Assembly: GCA_903894655.1 (NCBI GenBank)
Contig: CAITQY010000450.1
Coordinates: 1-6,167, forward strand
Direction: 5' to 3'
Length of the DNA: 6,167 nt
Source: an uncultured Gemmatimonadota bacterium
GTDB lineage: Bacteria; Gemmatimonadota; Gemmatimonadetes; Gemmatimonadales; Gemmatimonadaceae
Of this stretch, positions 1 to 5,999 are shown piece after piece. The notes under the pieces are model-generated. The model was given only the letters and a program-made list of their open reading frames with translations. It made no database searches and was not told the origin of the DNA. The position numbers and the translations under genes are program-made. Every line of letters begins with the position of its first letter. Position 1 is the stretch's first letter.

Positions 1-1595
1 CGATCACGAAGCCGGAGATCACCGGGTATCGTATGACGCAGACGACCCAGACGACCGGAACCCCGGTGTCGCGCACGATCACGGCGGGCCCATTCTCGGG
101 TCTCTACTCGTTGAACCAGCCGATCGATATCACCGTCACGGCGCGCGACACCTCCGGCAACAAGGCCACCGCCGTCCTCTCGGTGAACGCGCAAACGATT
201 CCGCTCTTCCAGTTCGGCGTGTTTTACGAGGACGACCTGGAAATTCTGCCCGGCGCACCGATGACGTTTTCCGGATGGGTGCACACGAATGGCAACCTGT
301 ACCTGTCGTCCAACAACGCCACCTTCCAGAGCAATCTCACGACACCCGACAGCGCGTTCTGGAACCGTAAGGACACCAACAATCGCTTGAGCGGTGTGCG
401 CATCAACAACGCAGCCGGGACCGCCGTCGCACTCGACTTCGATTCGCGCAGCTTGTCGCAGCCCAACTTCAAGACGCGCAGTGAAGTGCGCTTCAACAGT
501 CGATTGATGACCGCGGCGCATGGCGTGCGCCCGCTCAAGCTACCGTTGCCCGCGAACGTGGCGCCGGTGACGCTGGTACAGCCCCGCAGCGCCGGCGACA
601 GTCCGATGGTGCAGGACGTGAAGATGGCGTGGAAGTCCGACTGGTACATCACGATCAACGCCGCCGTGTTCGACGTCGTCGACACCAACACCATGAAGTC
701 ACAGCTGTGCGCCAACTTCATGGTGCACGAGCGCACCGGGGGCTTGCAGGTCCCGGATGCCGCCGCCTGCGCCAAAATCTTCAAGCCGCGTCGCAATGCG
801 TTTTACGAGGGCCGCGAGGACCTGCGTCCCGACCTGATCGACATCCACATGGATTCACTGCGCATCTGGAGCGACGCCGCCAAGGCGACGCGCGCACCGC
901 GCATCATCTACCTCAACTTCATCAATGTCGGCGGCAACACGAACAAGGATCTCGTGGCCGTCCGACTGCGCCAGGGGGCGCAGCTGCCGAAACCGAGTGT
1001 GACCACGGACACCGGCGGTCTGAGCATGGTGACGGAGCGTCCGCTCTACATTCTCGGGGATTACAACACGACCGTCTGGCGGCCGGCCGCCATCATGGGT
1101 GACGCGATCACCTTTCTGTCCACGCCGCCCAATCCGGCGATGGCGGCGAAGCCATCGTCGCTCGCGACCCGTTGCAGCGCGGCCGCCGGATGGTGTGACA
1201 CGCTGCAGACCACGTTTCAACAGCGCACCGCGCGCCCTACGACCGTCAGAGCGGCCTTGCTGGCTGGCCACTCGGCCACGCCGTGTGACTATGCCCGAGC
1301 GGGTTGCGGTGCCCCCGCCTATGGCGGCGGTCTCGAGAACTTCCCCCGCTTCCTGGAGAACTGGGGTGGCGTGACCTTCACCTACACCGGTTCACTGGTG
1401 TCGCTGTACCAGAGCCGGTTCGTCTTTGGCCTGTGGGGCAACGAGAGCAATGTGGGCTTCGCCAGCGGCGCCTACTACTCGGCCCCAACCCGCCAATGGA
1501 GCTTCGACGTGAATTTCCGCTTCCCTGAACGGCTTCCGCCGGGGACGCCCTCCGTTGGCACGGTGCTCCAGACCGCGTTCCGGCCCTTGTACTGA
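1..1595 (+). CDS. PilX-like pilus assembly protein, 5' partial
   Basis: The reading frame is open from the window edge (first full codon at 3) to TGA at 1593-1595. The first ATG (33) has no well-placed Shine-Dalgarno site, and the product lacks any N-terminal pilin helix or signal peptide, so the true start lies upstream. Numbering from that ATG, residues about 32-53 look like the last strands of an Ig/cadherin-like domain (ITVTARDTSGNKA). A large extracellular domain follows, with FGVFYEDDLEILPG and GWVHTNGNLYL near 61-91, PLYILGDYNT and AAIMGDAITFLS near 336-361, and a C-terminal ENWGG, TGSLVSLY, PTRQWSFD, LPPGTP series. I recognise these as the conserved blocks of PilX-type proteins encoded in type IV pilus minor-pilin clusters of Acidobacteria and related phyla. 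Six cysteines (about 225, 245, 380, 387, 417, 424) could form disulfides outside the cytoplasm. It precedes three pilin genes by 38 bp and is probably co-transcribed. The exact molecular role is unknown; the family call is from memory of motifs. Confidence 0.8.
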   Translation, partial: ITKPEITGYRMTQTTQTTGTPVSRTITAGPFSGLYSLNQPIDITVTARDTSGNKATAVLSVNAQTIPLFQFGVFYEDDLEILPGAPMTFSGWVHTNGNLYLSSNNATFQSNLTTPDSAFWNRKDTNNRLSGVRINNAAGTAVALDFDSRSLSQPNFKTRSEVRFNSRLMTAAHGVRPLKLPLPANVAPVTLVQPRSAGDSPMVQDVKMAWKSDWYITINAAVFDVVDTNTMKSQLCANFMVHERTGGLQVPDAAACAKIFKPRRNAFYEGREDLRPDLIDIHMDSLRIWSDAAKATRAPRIIYLNFINVGGNTNKDLVAVRLRQGAQLPKPSVTTDTGGLSMVTERPLYILGDYNTTVWRPAAIMGDAITFLSTPPNPAMAAKPSSLATRCSAAAGWCDTLQTTFQQRTARPTTVRAALLAGHSATPCDYARAGCGAPAYGGGLENFPRFLENWGGVTFTYTGSLVSLYQSRFVFGLWGNESNVGFASGAYYSAPTRQWSFDVNFRFPERLPPGTPSVGTVLQTAFRPLY

Positions 1596-1612
1596 TCGCT
1601 TCACTGTCCTAT

Positions 1613-1625
1613 CGGGGCTTCCCCG
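1613..1625 (+). promoter_or_regulatory. GC hairpin over the ribosome-binding region
   Basis: CGGGG (1613-1617) and CCCCG (1621-1625) form a perfect 5-bp stem with a CTT triloop, possibly extended by a T-G pair (1612/1626). It sits 8 nt before the ATG at 1634 and overlaps the only Shine-Dalgarno-like bases (GGGA, 1625-1628). It could slow initiation on the pilin gene or be chance in GC-rich DNA. There is no T-tract, so it is not a convincing intrinsic terminator. Confidence 0.3.
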
Positions 1626-1633
1626 GGATTCGT

Positions 1634-2209
1634 ATGGCACGCACCACGTTCACCCGCGACCCACGCGGCTTCACCATCATCGAACTGCTGTCGGTCGTCG
1701 CGATCGTCGGCATCATGATGGCGATGATCCTGCCCAAGTTCCGCATCTCCGAGAAGACGGAGGTGCAACTGGCGGGCATTCAGCTCGCGCAGGATATGGA
1801 TGTCGCTCGCACCCGCGCGCTCTCGACGCGCGAAATGGTTCGGGTGGCGTTCACTACGAGTGCGCGCAAGTACGGTGGCTATCTCGATGACAATGGCGAC
1901 GGCTTGATCGCCGAGTCCGCCGTTGAGTGGCAGGCACTTCGCGGCTTCGGCGTCCGCGAGTTACCGCCGCGCGTGCAATACAGTCGTGGGGCGGCCGGGG
2001 CCATTCCCGGCGACCTGTCGTCGGGATCCGTCACGTTCCCCGATGCACGCATCGAGTTCGATTCCCGCGGATTGACCACGCCGATGGGATCGCGCGGCGT
2101 GGTCTACCTGGCGAATGAGAACGACCCGTACGCCGTCGTGGCGATTCAAGTGACGCCGTCGGGCAATGTGCGATTCTGGACCTTCAAGCAGAGCGGAGGC
2201 TGGCAGTGA
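1634..2209 (+). CDS. GspH/FimT-type minor pilin (pseudopilin)
   Basis: This 191-residue protein has a short basic leader (residues 1-12, ending RDPRG). A class III prepilin motif follows: cleavage after Gly12, Phe13 at mature +1 and Glu17 at +5, then a hydrophobic helix to about residue 34 (IIELLSVVAIVGIMMAMIL). Length and C-terminal β-rich character (SVTFPDARIEFDSRGL, then GVVYL and RFWTF) fit the GspH/FimT family. FimT-like pilins are minor components that help prime pilus or pseudopilus assembly at the inner membrane after processing by prepilin peptidase. A DDNGDG stretch at 85-90 resembles a short acidic metal-binding loop and is common in this family. The ATG at 1634 gives a leader of normal length; its Shine-Dalgarno site is weak (GGGA). 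The stop overlaps the GTG start of the next pilin. FimT of a type IV pilus and GspH of a secretion system cannot be separated by sequence alone; the PilX- and PilW-like neighbours favour a pilus. Confidence 0.88.
   Translation: MARTTFTRDPRGFTIIELLSVVAIVGIMMAMILPKFRISEKTEVQLAGIQLAQDMDVARTRALSTREMVRVAFTTSARKYGGYLDDNGDGLIAESAVEWQALRGFGVRELPPRVQYSRGAAGAIPGDLSSGSVTFPDARIEFDSRGLTTPMGSRGVVYLANENDPYAVVAIQVTPSGNVRFWTFKQSGGWQ
2195..2199 (+). promoter_or_regulatory. Ribosome-binding site supporting GTG start at 2206
   Basis: GGAGG lies 6 nt before GTG at 2206, inside the 3' end of the upstream pilin gene. It favours the GTG start, which overlaps the upstream TGA as GTGA, over the in-frame ATG at 2221. 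Confidence 0.7.
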
Positions 2210-2640
2210 CCCGCCATCGCATGCGTCGTCCGAGCGCTCGCGGGACCACATCGGCGCGCCGGGGATTCACGCTCGTCTCGATGATCGTCGCGATCATCCT
2301 GCTCGCGGTCGGCCTTTCGTCGCTGGCGAGTGCCAATGCCAGCACGATCAAACTGCAGACGCTGGCGCAAAATCGGACCAATGCCATCGCCATTGCGCGT
2401 GGGTATCTCGAGCAGGTTCGCACGCGCGATCCGTGGCTGGTGCAGACCGAGTCGGCGGTTCGGCTCGGCGCCGAAGGAACGCCAGACGCCAGCGGCCCGT
2501 ATGTGCGTACGATGACCGTTACCGTAGCGCGCCAGAATCTCGTCAAGATCGACGTCAACGTCGACTATCCGCGGGCATCGACTCCCGTGGTGCTCACCAC
2601 GTTGCTGTTCCGCGGCAACGGTCTCTCCGGAGCGCAATGA
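2206..2640 (+). CDS. PilV/GspI-type minor pilin lacking Glu at +5
   Basis: The product is 144 residues with a basic leader of 20 residues ending SARRG. Phe21 begins the mature protein, followed by a hydrophobic helix to about residue 42 (MIVAIILLAVGLSSLASA). The helix pattern and the conserved ARGYLEQVRTRDP segment (64-75) match PilV/GspI-type minor pilins, in which this region reads roughly A..LLE.lr. The length is normal. Mature positions 1-5 read F-T-L-V-S, so the near-invariant Glu5 is Ser25 (codon TCG). In related systems Glu5 aids N-methylation and pairing with the next subunit, and the tip pseudopilin GspK is the classic family lacking it. The GTG start has a strong upstream GGAGG and a 4-nt overlap with the preceding gene; ATG 2221 would shorten the leader by five residues. 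The stop overlaps the next start. Confidence 0.82.
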   Translation: MTRHRMRRPSARGTTSARRGFTLVSMIVAIILLAVGLSSLASANASTIKLQTLAQNRTNAIAIARGYLEQVRTRDPWLVQTESAVRLGAEGTPDASGPYVRTMTVTVARQNLVKIDVNVDYPRASTPVVLTTLLFRGNGLSGAQ

Positions 2641-3584
2641 TGCGCACGTGCACCGTTACGCCCAGTCGCGCCCGTCGTGGCTTCACGCTGGCCGAAGTGC
2701 TGATCTCGATGACCGTCGGCATGGTGGTGATTGTATCGGCGACTGCCTTTTCGTTGAACAGCTGGCAGACACGACGCTCGTGGACCGTGCGCGAGGGCGT
2801 GGATCGCGGCGCACGCTTCGTGGGGCTATCGCTGGCCCGCGACGTCCAGGAGGCGGGCATCGCCATGGTCGGCACGTCGGTGTTCTCCGCGCTTGGTGCT
2901 GTCGGCGACACCATCTCGGTGCTGTCGGTGCCGTTCGATCCGAACGAGGCGCCGGTGTACCCGATCTTCGACGACGGCGACACGCTGCCGAATTACCCAG
3001 CGGGCGGCACCTGTGGCGCGACGTGTATCGACTTCAAGAAGGTGAACGGCGCGTACGATGTCAAAGCAGGCGATCTCGTACGACTGCAGGTGGGAACGAC
3101 GCGTCGGCTCTTGTTGCTCACGAGCGTCGCGAATCAGGGGGCCGGGCTTTTTCGCATCGAGTTCCTGCCCACGACACGACTCGTCAACCGCGACGCGGGC
3201 CTCGACAACCTGCTCCTGTCACGATCGGGCACCACGATTCAACGGCTGAATGCGGTGATGTACTGGCGCATCGCCTCGACGAAGGAGCTCATGCGCGCCG
3301 AACGGCTCACGGCGACCGGCGCGCCCGACGGGGATGTGGTCGCCACCGGCGTTCAGGCGTTCGAGGGGCGGCTCGTGTTCGTATCCGGGGCCGAACATCC
3401 GACGTATGACGGCCTCGATGCCGACACGACGAACGACGGCAACGATGTCATCGGCGTCCGCATCCGGACGCAGATCCGCAGTGACCGGAGCGATCCCGCG
3501 GTGAATGGCGGTAATCCCATCGATCGGTGGTACGAGTGGCGTGTCGCCCCGCGCAATCTGCTCTACGAAAAGAACAAGATGTAA
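2640..3584 (+). CDS. PilW-type minor pilin
   Basis: The product is 314 residues with a leader of 14 residues (ending ARRG). Cleavage before Phe15 gives Glu19 at mature +5 (FTLAEVLISM), followed by a hydrophobic helix to about residue 39. PilW-like features are the larger size, the SLARDVQEAG segment (64-73) after the helix, a Cys pair at 125 and 129 that could form a disulfide, VKAGDLVRLQ at 141-150, and a C-terminal GVQAFEGRLVF, VIGVRIRTQIRSD, VAPRNL series. In type IV pilus systems PilW is a minor pilin of the priming or tip complex. There are two adjacent in-frame ATGs: 2637 overlaps the upstream stop as ATGA, and 2640 lies 7 nt after GGAG (2629-2632). I chose 2640 for spacing; the two differ by one Met. 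The frame stays open upstream to 2166, but that part overlaps the PilV-like gene and is spurious. It is the last gene of the + block. Confidence 0.85.
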   Translation: MRTCTVTPSRARRGFTLAEVLISMTVGMVVIVSATAFSLNSWQTRRSWTVREGVDRGARFVGLSLARDVQEAGIAMVGTSVFSALGAVGDTISVLSVPFDPNEAPVYPIFDDGDTLPNYPAGGTCGATCIDFKKVNGAYDVKAGDLVRLQVGTTRRLLLLTSVANQGAGLFRIEFLPTTRLVNRDAGLDNLLLSRSGTTIQRLNAVMYWRIASTKELMRAERLTATGAPDGDVVATGVQAFEGRLVFVSGAEHPTYDGLDADTTNDGNDVIGVRIRTQIRSDRSDPAVNGGNPIDRWYEWRVAPRNLLYEKNKM

Positions 3585-3596
3585 CGGAGCGACCAG

Positions 3597-3629
3597 CCGC
3601 TGACTTCCCGCTGACTTCTCGGTTACTTC
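3597..3629. repeat. 11-bp tandem repeat at convergent junction
   Basis: CCGCTGACTTC occurs twice exactly, back to back (3597-3607 and 3608-3618). A third copy matches at 8 of 11 positions (3619-3629) and contains the lemA stop codon (TTA at 3623-3625 on the + strand). The array fills most of the 38-bp gap between the convergent pilW-like and lemA genes. No stem with a T-tract is visible here, so I cannot call a bidirectional terminator. Confidence 0.6.
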
Positions 3630-4285
3630 TTGAAGTCGACGGTCGGCGCCGCGCGCGACGCGGCGTCGGTCACTTCGAAATAGGCACGCGGCTTGGCACC
3701 CGTCGCCTTGGCGGTGAGGACCGCGGGGAACTTGCGGATGTACTCGTTGTAGAGTCGCACAGCGCCGTTGTAATCGGTGCGTGACACCGCAATACGGTTC
3801 TCGGTGCCGGTAAGTTCATCCTGCAAGCGCAGGAAGTTCTCGTTCGACTTGAGCTCCGGATACGCTTCAACGGTCACGTTGAGACGTCCGAGCGACGTTG
3901 TGAGCTGCTGGTTGGCGTTGGCCAATTCAGCCGGATCGGAACCACCCGGCTTCTGCAACGCACCAATGAGTCCGGCGCGCGCCTGGGTGACCGCCGTCAG
4001 CACGTCACTTTCCTGCGCGGCGAATCCCTTGACCGTATTCACGAGATTCGGAATCAGATCGGCACGCCGCTGCAGCTGCGCATCGATGTTCTGCTTGGCC
4101 TGCGCGGCCTGTTCATCGTACGACTGGATCGTGTTGTAGCCGCAGGCATTCATGCCCAGCGGCAACGCGACAGCAACCGCCAGCAGGCGCGCGCGCGAGG
4201 CGGCCCGCGAGGCAGCGCGCAAAGCGAGGCGTGACCAAGAGAACGGACGATCCGAACGCGGCGTGGTGACCATGGGGTTTCTCAT
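3623..4285 (-). CDS. lemA: LemA family membrane-anchored protein
   Basis: This 220-residue protein carries the LemA family signature: CGYNTIQSYDEQ (48-59), RRADLIPNLVNTVKGFA (73-89), YPELKSNENFLRLQDEL (142-158), then TENRIAVSRTDYN (161-173) and LYNEYIRKFP (178-187). LemA proteins are membrane-tethered α-helical bundles; their biochemical role is unsettled. The N-terminus is long and basic (about 33 residues, with RAAS repeated), followed by a hydrophobic segment (LLAVAVALPLG, 34-44) and Cys48. Many relatives have Cys-Gly-Tyr-Asn at the same place as a lipobox, but here the preceding residues are Met-Asn-Ala, a poor match, so lipidation is uncertain. The ATG at 4285 overlaps the upstream stop as ATGA, implying translational coupling. 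ATG 4273 is an alternative start four residues later. Neither has a strong Shine-Dalgarno site. It is the last gene of the operon with the TPM protein, a recurrent LemA partner. Confidence 0.93.
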   Translation of the reverse strand: MRNPMVTTPRSDRPFSWSRLALRAASRAASRARLLAVAVALPLGMNACGYNTIQSYDEQAAQAKQNIDAQLQRRADLIPNLVNTVKGFAAQESDVLTAVTQARAGLIGALQKPGGSDPAELANANQQLTTSLGRLNVTVEAYPELKSNENFLRLQDELTGTENRIAVSRTDYNGAVRLYNEYIRKFPAVLTAKATGAKPRAYFEVTDAASRAAPTVDFKK

Positions 4286-5037
4286 GATTGGACTGGGGAA
4301 ATGACTGCAGACGAGGTTGTGGGCGGCGTGAATCGATCGAGATAGTCGACGAGGACATCCATGCCGCGTACATACCCCGCCAGCACGGTTTCTGATTCGC
4401 CATTCGAGAACGCAGTACCGCGCACGAGCGCCGACACCGCCGTGAACGGCGCCGGATCGAAGCCGCATTGCGCGGCCACGTCCTGTATCACACCTGTTGC
4501 ATCGCGTGCCGGCGTCACGCCGTGGAGGCGCAGCACCGCGCGAAAGATCACGAGCAGCGCGCTGTAGCTCGAACGCAGCAGGTCGGTCTGGCGCGCGGCG
4601 TCCGTGCCGGCCACCATCACGCCACGCCGCAGGCGCAGCAACTTCCCCATCGCTTCCTGCTCCGTCTGCAACCGCAGATGGTGCAGATCCACCGTCAGGT
4701 CGCTCAGGGACAGCGTGCCGTGCAACACGCGATGTCGCTCGAGAATGTCGGCGTACTCCATCGGAAAGATGTCCGCCGAGCGCAGCCACTCCTGCTCGGT
4801 GAGCACGAGGACCGGCGGGTTCCCGGCTTCCCCCCAGGCGCGCATCGTCTGTCCGAGACTGCGCATCTGCACCACGTCGATGGACGAGACGATGACGAGG
4901 ACATTGAAGTCGGAGTGCCCGACCACCTGCTCGCCGCTGGCCGCCGATCCATACAGGACCGCCGCCCGCAGCGCGTCACCGTGCACCTGACGCAGTTGCT
5001 GGACAAGATCATCGAGAGACATCGAAGCACGTGCCAT
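4282..5037 (-). CDS. Nucleotidyltransferase-fold protein, altered active site
   Basis: This 251-residue protein begins with a Pol-β-type nucleotidyltransferase core. AAVLYGSAASGEQ (25-37) supplies the Gly-Ser motif (30-31), and HSDFNVLVIV (41-50) the acidic strand. The family pattern is Asp-x-Asp; here it is Asp43-Phe-Asn45, so the second metal ligand is replaced. A VLVLTEQEWLRSADIFPMEYADI segment (76-98) and a helical C-terminal half (about 115-236) follow, resembling the helical domain of aminoglycoside-adenylyltransferase-like proteins. No substrate can be named, and activity may be reduced or lost. It lies between the TPM and lemA genes, 8 bp after the first and overlapping the second by 4 bp. 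The start could be ATG 5037 (after a weak GGTGA, chosen), GTG 5049 (overlapping the TPM stop as GTGA, four residues longer) or ATG 5022. It is not a shadow of the + strand proline-rich frame: its motifs are coherent and it fits the operon. Confidence 0.83.
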   Translation of the reverse strand: MARASMSLDDLVQQLRQVHGDALRAAVLYGSAASGEQVVGHSDFNVLVIVSSIDVVQMRSLGQTMRAWGEAGNPPVLVLTEQEWLRSADIFPMEYADILERHRVLHGTLSLSDLTVDLHHLRLQTEQEAMGKLLRLRRGVMVAGTDAARQTDLLRSSYSALLVIFRAVLRLHGVTPARDATGVIQDVAAQCGFDPAPFTAVSALVRGTAFSNGESETVLAGYVRGMDVLVDYLDRFTPPTTSSAVISPVQS

Positions 5038-5045
5038 GGATCTGT

Positions 5046-5999
5046 TCACCAGTTGGAGCCGCCACCACCACCACTGAATCCGCCGCCACCGCCGAATCCG
5101 CCGAATCCTCCGCCACCACCACCGCCAAACCCACCACCGAATCCGCCACCGCCACCCTGCCACCCGCCCAAGGACGGGCCAGGCATGGGAATCGGAATGC
5201 ACCCCACGCAGCCGCGGCGGCGTCCACCGGAGGAGCTGAGCAGCGAGAAGAGCACCACCAGCGCCAGCACGATCATGAACGGCGGAATGCCCTGCGATTG
5301 CTGCGGCCGCCGTCGTTGCGTGGGCGGAGGTACGCCATCCAGCGTGACGCCGAAATTGGCGGCATAACGCCCCGCCACGTCGGTTGCGATGCGCTCGAGA
5401 GCGCCGGAATAATCCTGCGCCCGGAAGAGCGGCGTCTGCTCGCGGCAGATCTCGCCCGAGGTAGCGTCGGTGATGAAGCCTTCGGTGCCCTGCCCCGTTT
5501 CGATACGGCAGTACCCGCGGCCGTCGTCTGACGTTTCCTTGGGCACCAGCAGGATGATCACCCCGGCATTGCGGGCCTGATCACCGATCGCGGCGTCGGC
5601 ACCGATCTTCCACTCACGGCCGAGACGCAGCGACACCTCTTCGACGGGTCGACCCCCAAGATTCGGCAGCGTGACGATGACCATGTCACCACGCGTCGCC
5701 GCGTTGACGCGTTTGGCAAGGTCGTCGATACGGGCGGCCGCATCAGGCGCGAGCACGTTCGCGAAGTCGTTGACGTAGCCGACCGGCGCCGGAAGCGGTT
5801 GACCGGCCGCGGCGACCTGACTCCACGCACGCGACGGCCACGCCCCAACGGCCACGACCGCCGCGAGCAGCAACAGCATGACATGCCGGGCGAGCGGAAC
5901 CGGGCGGGCCGCGAGACGTCGGTGGGCGGAGTGAATCACGAGGATGCGCACACTGTGAAAGATACAAGCCCTACGGCCGTGGCAGGGAATCGGTGTCAT
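5046..5999 (-). CDS. TPM domain membrane protein with Gly-rich tail (YgcG-type)
   Basis: The product is 317 residues. A basic N-terminal stretch of about 40 residues precedes a hydrophobic signal segment (MLLLLAAVVAVGAW, 41-54) with probable cleavage near AWSQ (58-61). A TPM domain spans about 74-215: GYVNDFANVLAPDAAARIDDL (74-94), GDMVIVTLP (104-112), GREWKIG (127-133) and NAGVIILLVPKE (144-155). A transmembrane helix follows at about 239-256, then an Arg cluster with Cys264-x-x-Cys267, then a Gly/Phe-rich tail (278-314) ending SNW. This order is typical of YgcG-like TPM proteins. Some TPM domains (plant TLP18.3) have phosphatase activity; activity here is unknown. The domain should lie outside the cytoplasm. 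The ATG at 5999 has AGGA 6 nt upstream; GTG 5951 or ATG 5879 would give a conventional signal peptide but lack a ribosome-binding site. It heads a three-gene operon with a nucleotidyltransferase and LemA. Confidence 0.9.
   Translation of the reverse strand: MTPIPCHGRRACIFHSVRILVIHSAHRRLAARPVPLARHVMLLLLAAVVAVGAWPSRAWSQVAAAGQPLPAPVGYVNDFANVLAPDAAARIDDLAKRVNAATRGDMVIVTLPNLGGRPVEEVSLRLGREWKIGADAAIGDQARNAGVIILLVPKETSDDGRGYCRIETGQGTEGFITDATSGEICREQTPLFRAQDYSGALERIATDVAGRYAANFGVTLDGVPPPTQRRRPQQSQGIPPFMIVLALVVLFSLLSSSGGRRRGCVGCIPIPMPGPSLGGWQGGGGGFGGGFGGGGGGGFGGFGGGGGFSGGGGGSNW
5058..5168 (-). repeat. Gly-rich low-complexity coding repeat
   Basis: Codons 278-314 of the TPM gene are almost all GGN interrupted by TTC (Phe), giving irregular GGGGGFGG units. 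The coding strand has dense GG pairs; the + strand reads as CCGCCACCACC-like repeats. Such tracts can change length by slippage in frame-preserving 3-bp steps. The proline-rich reading frame on the + strand is a by-product of this composition. Confidence 0.8.

Noticed and set aside
224..796. Antisense frame of 190 residues opposite the PilX-like gene
   Set aside because: No signal, motif or ribosome-binding site; typical shadow frame in GC-rich DNA.
855..1271. Antisense Arg-rich frame opposite the PilX-like gene
   Set aside because: Composition is that of a shadow frame and the sense strand has conserved blocks throughout.
2166..2639. Upstream extension of the PilW frame to 2166
   Set aside because: It overlaps the PilV-like gene in another frame, the residues are low-complexity and basic, and the prepilin leader starts at 2637 or 2640.
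3588..3601. Possible terminator stem AGCG...CGCT after the PilW-like gene
   Set aside because: Only 4 bp of stem and no T-tract on either strand.
4187..4232. Twin-arginine or repeat-derived targeting signal in the LemA N-terminus
   Set aside because: There is no RR pair in a Tat-like context; the RAAS repetition is a short imperfect 12-bp duplication typical of Ala/Arg-rich coding in GC-rich DNA.
4286..4789. Upstream extension of the LemA frame to 4789
   Set aside because: It lies inside the nucleotidyltransferase gene in another frame; real LemA similarity begins after 4285.
4282..5037. Nucleotidyltransferase as an antibiotic-resistance adenylyltransferase
   Set aside because: Only the general fold is shared, the second catalytic acid is missing, and the context is an envelope operon without mobile elements.
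5038..5202. Upstream extension of the nucleotidyltransferase frame to 5202, rich in Trp and Arg
   Set aside because: It is a frame-shifted reading of the Gly-rich tract of the TPM gene.
4468..5367. Long + strand frame with proline-rich repeats opposite the TPM and nucleotidyltransferase genes
   Set aside because: The proline runs are the antisense reading of the Gly-rich tail; no domain is recognisable and both genes on the - strand have clear family motifs.
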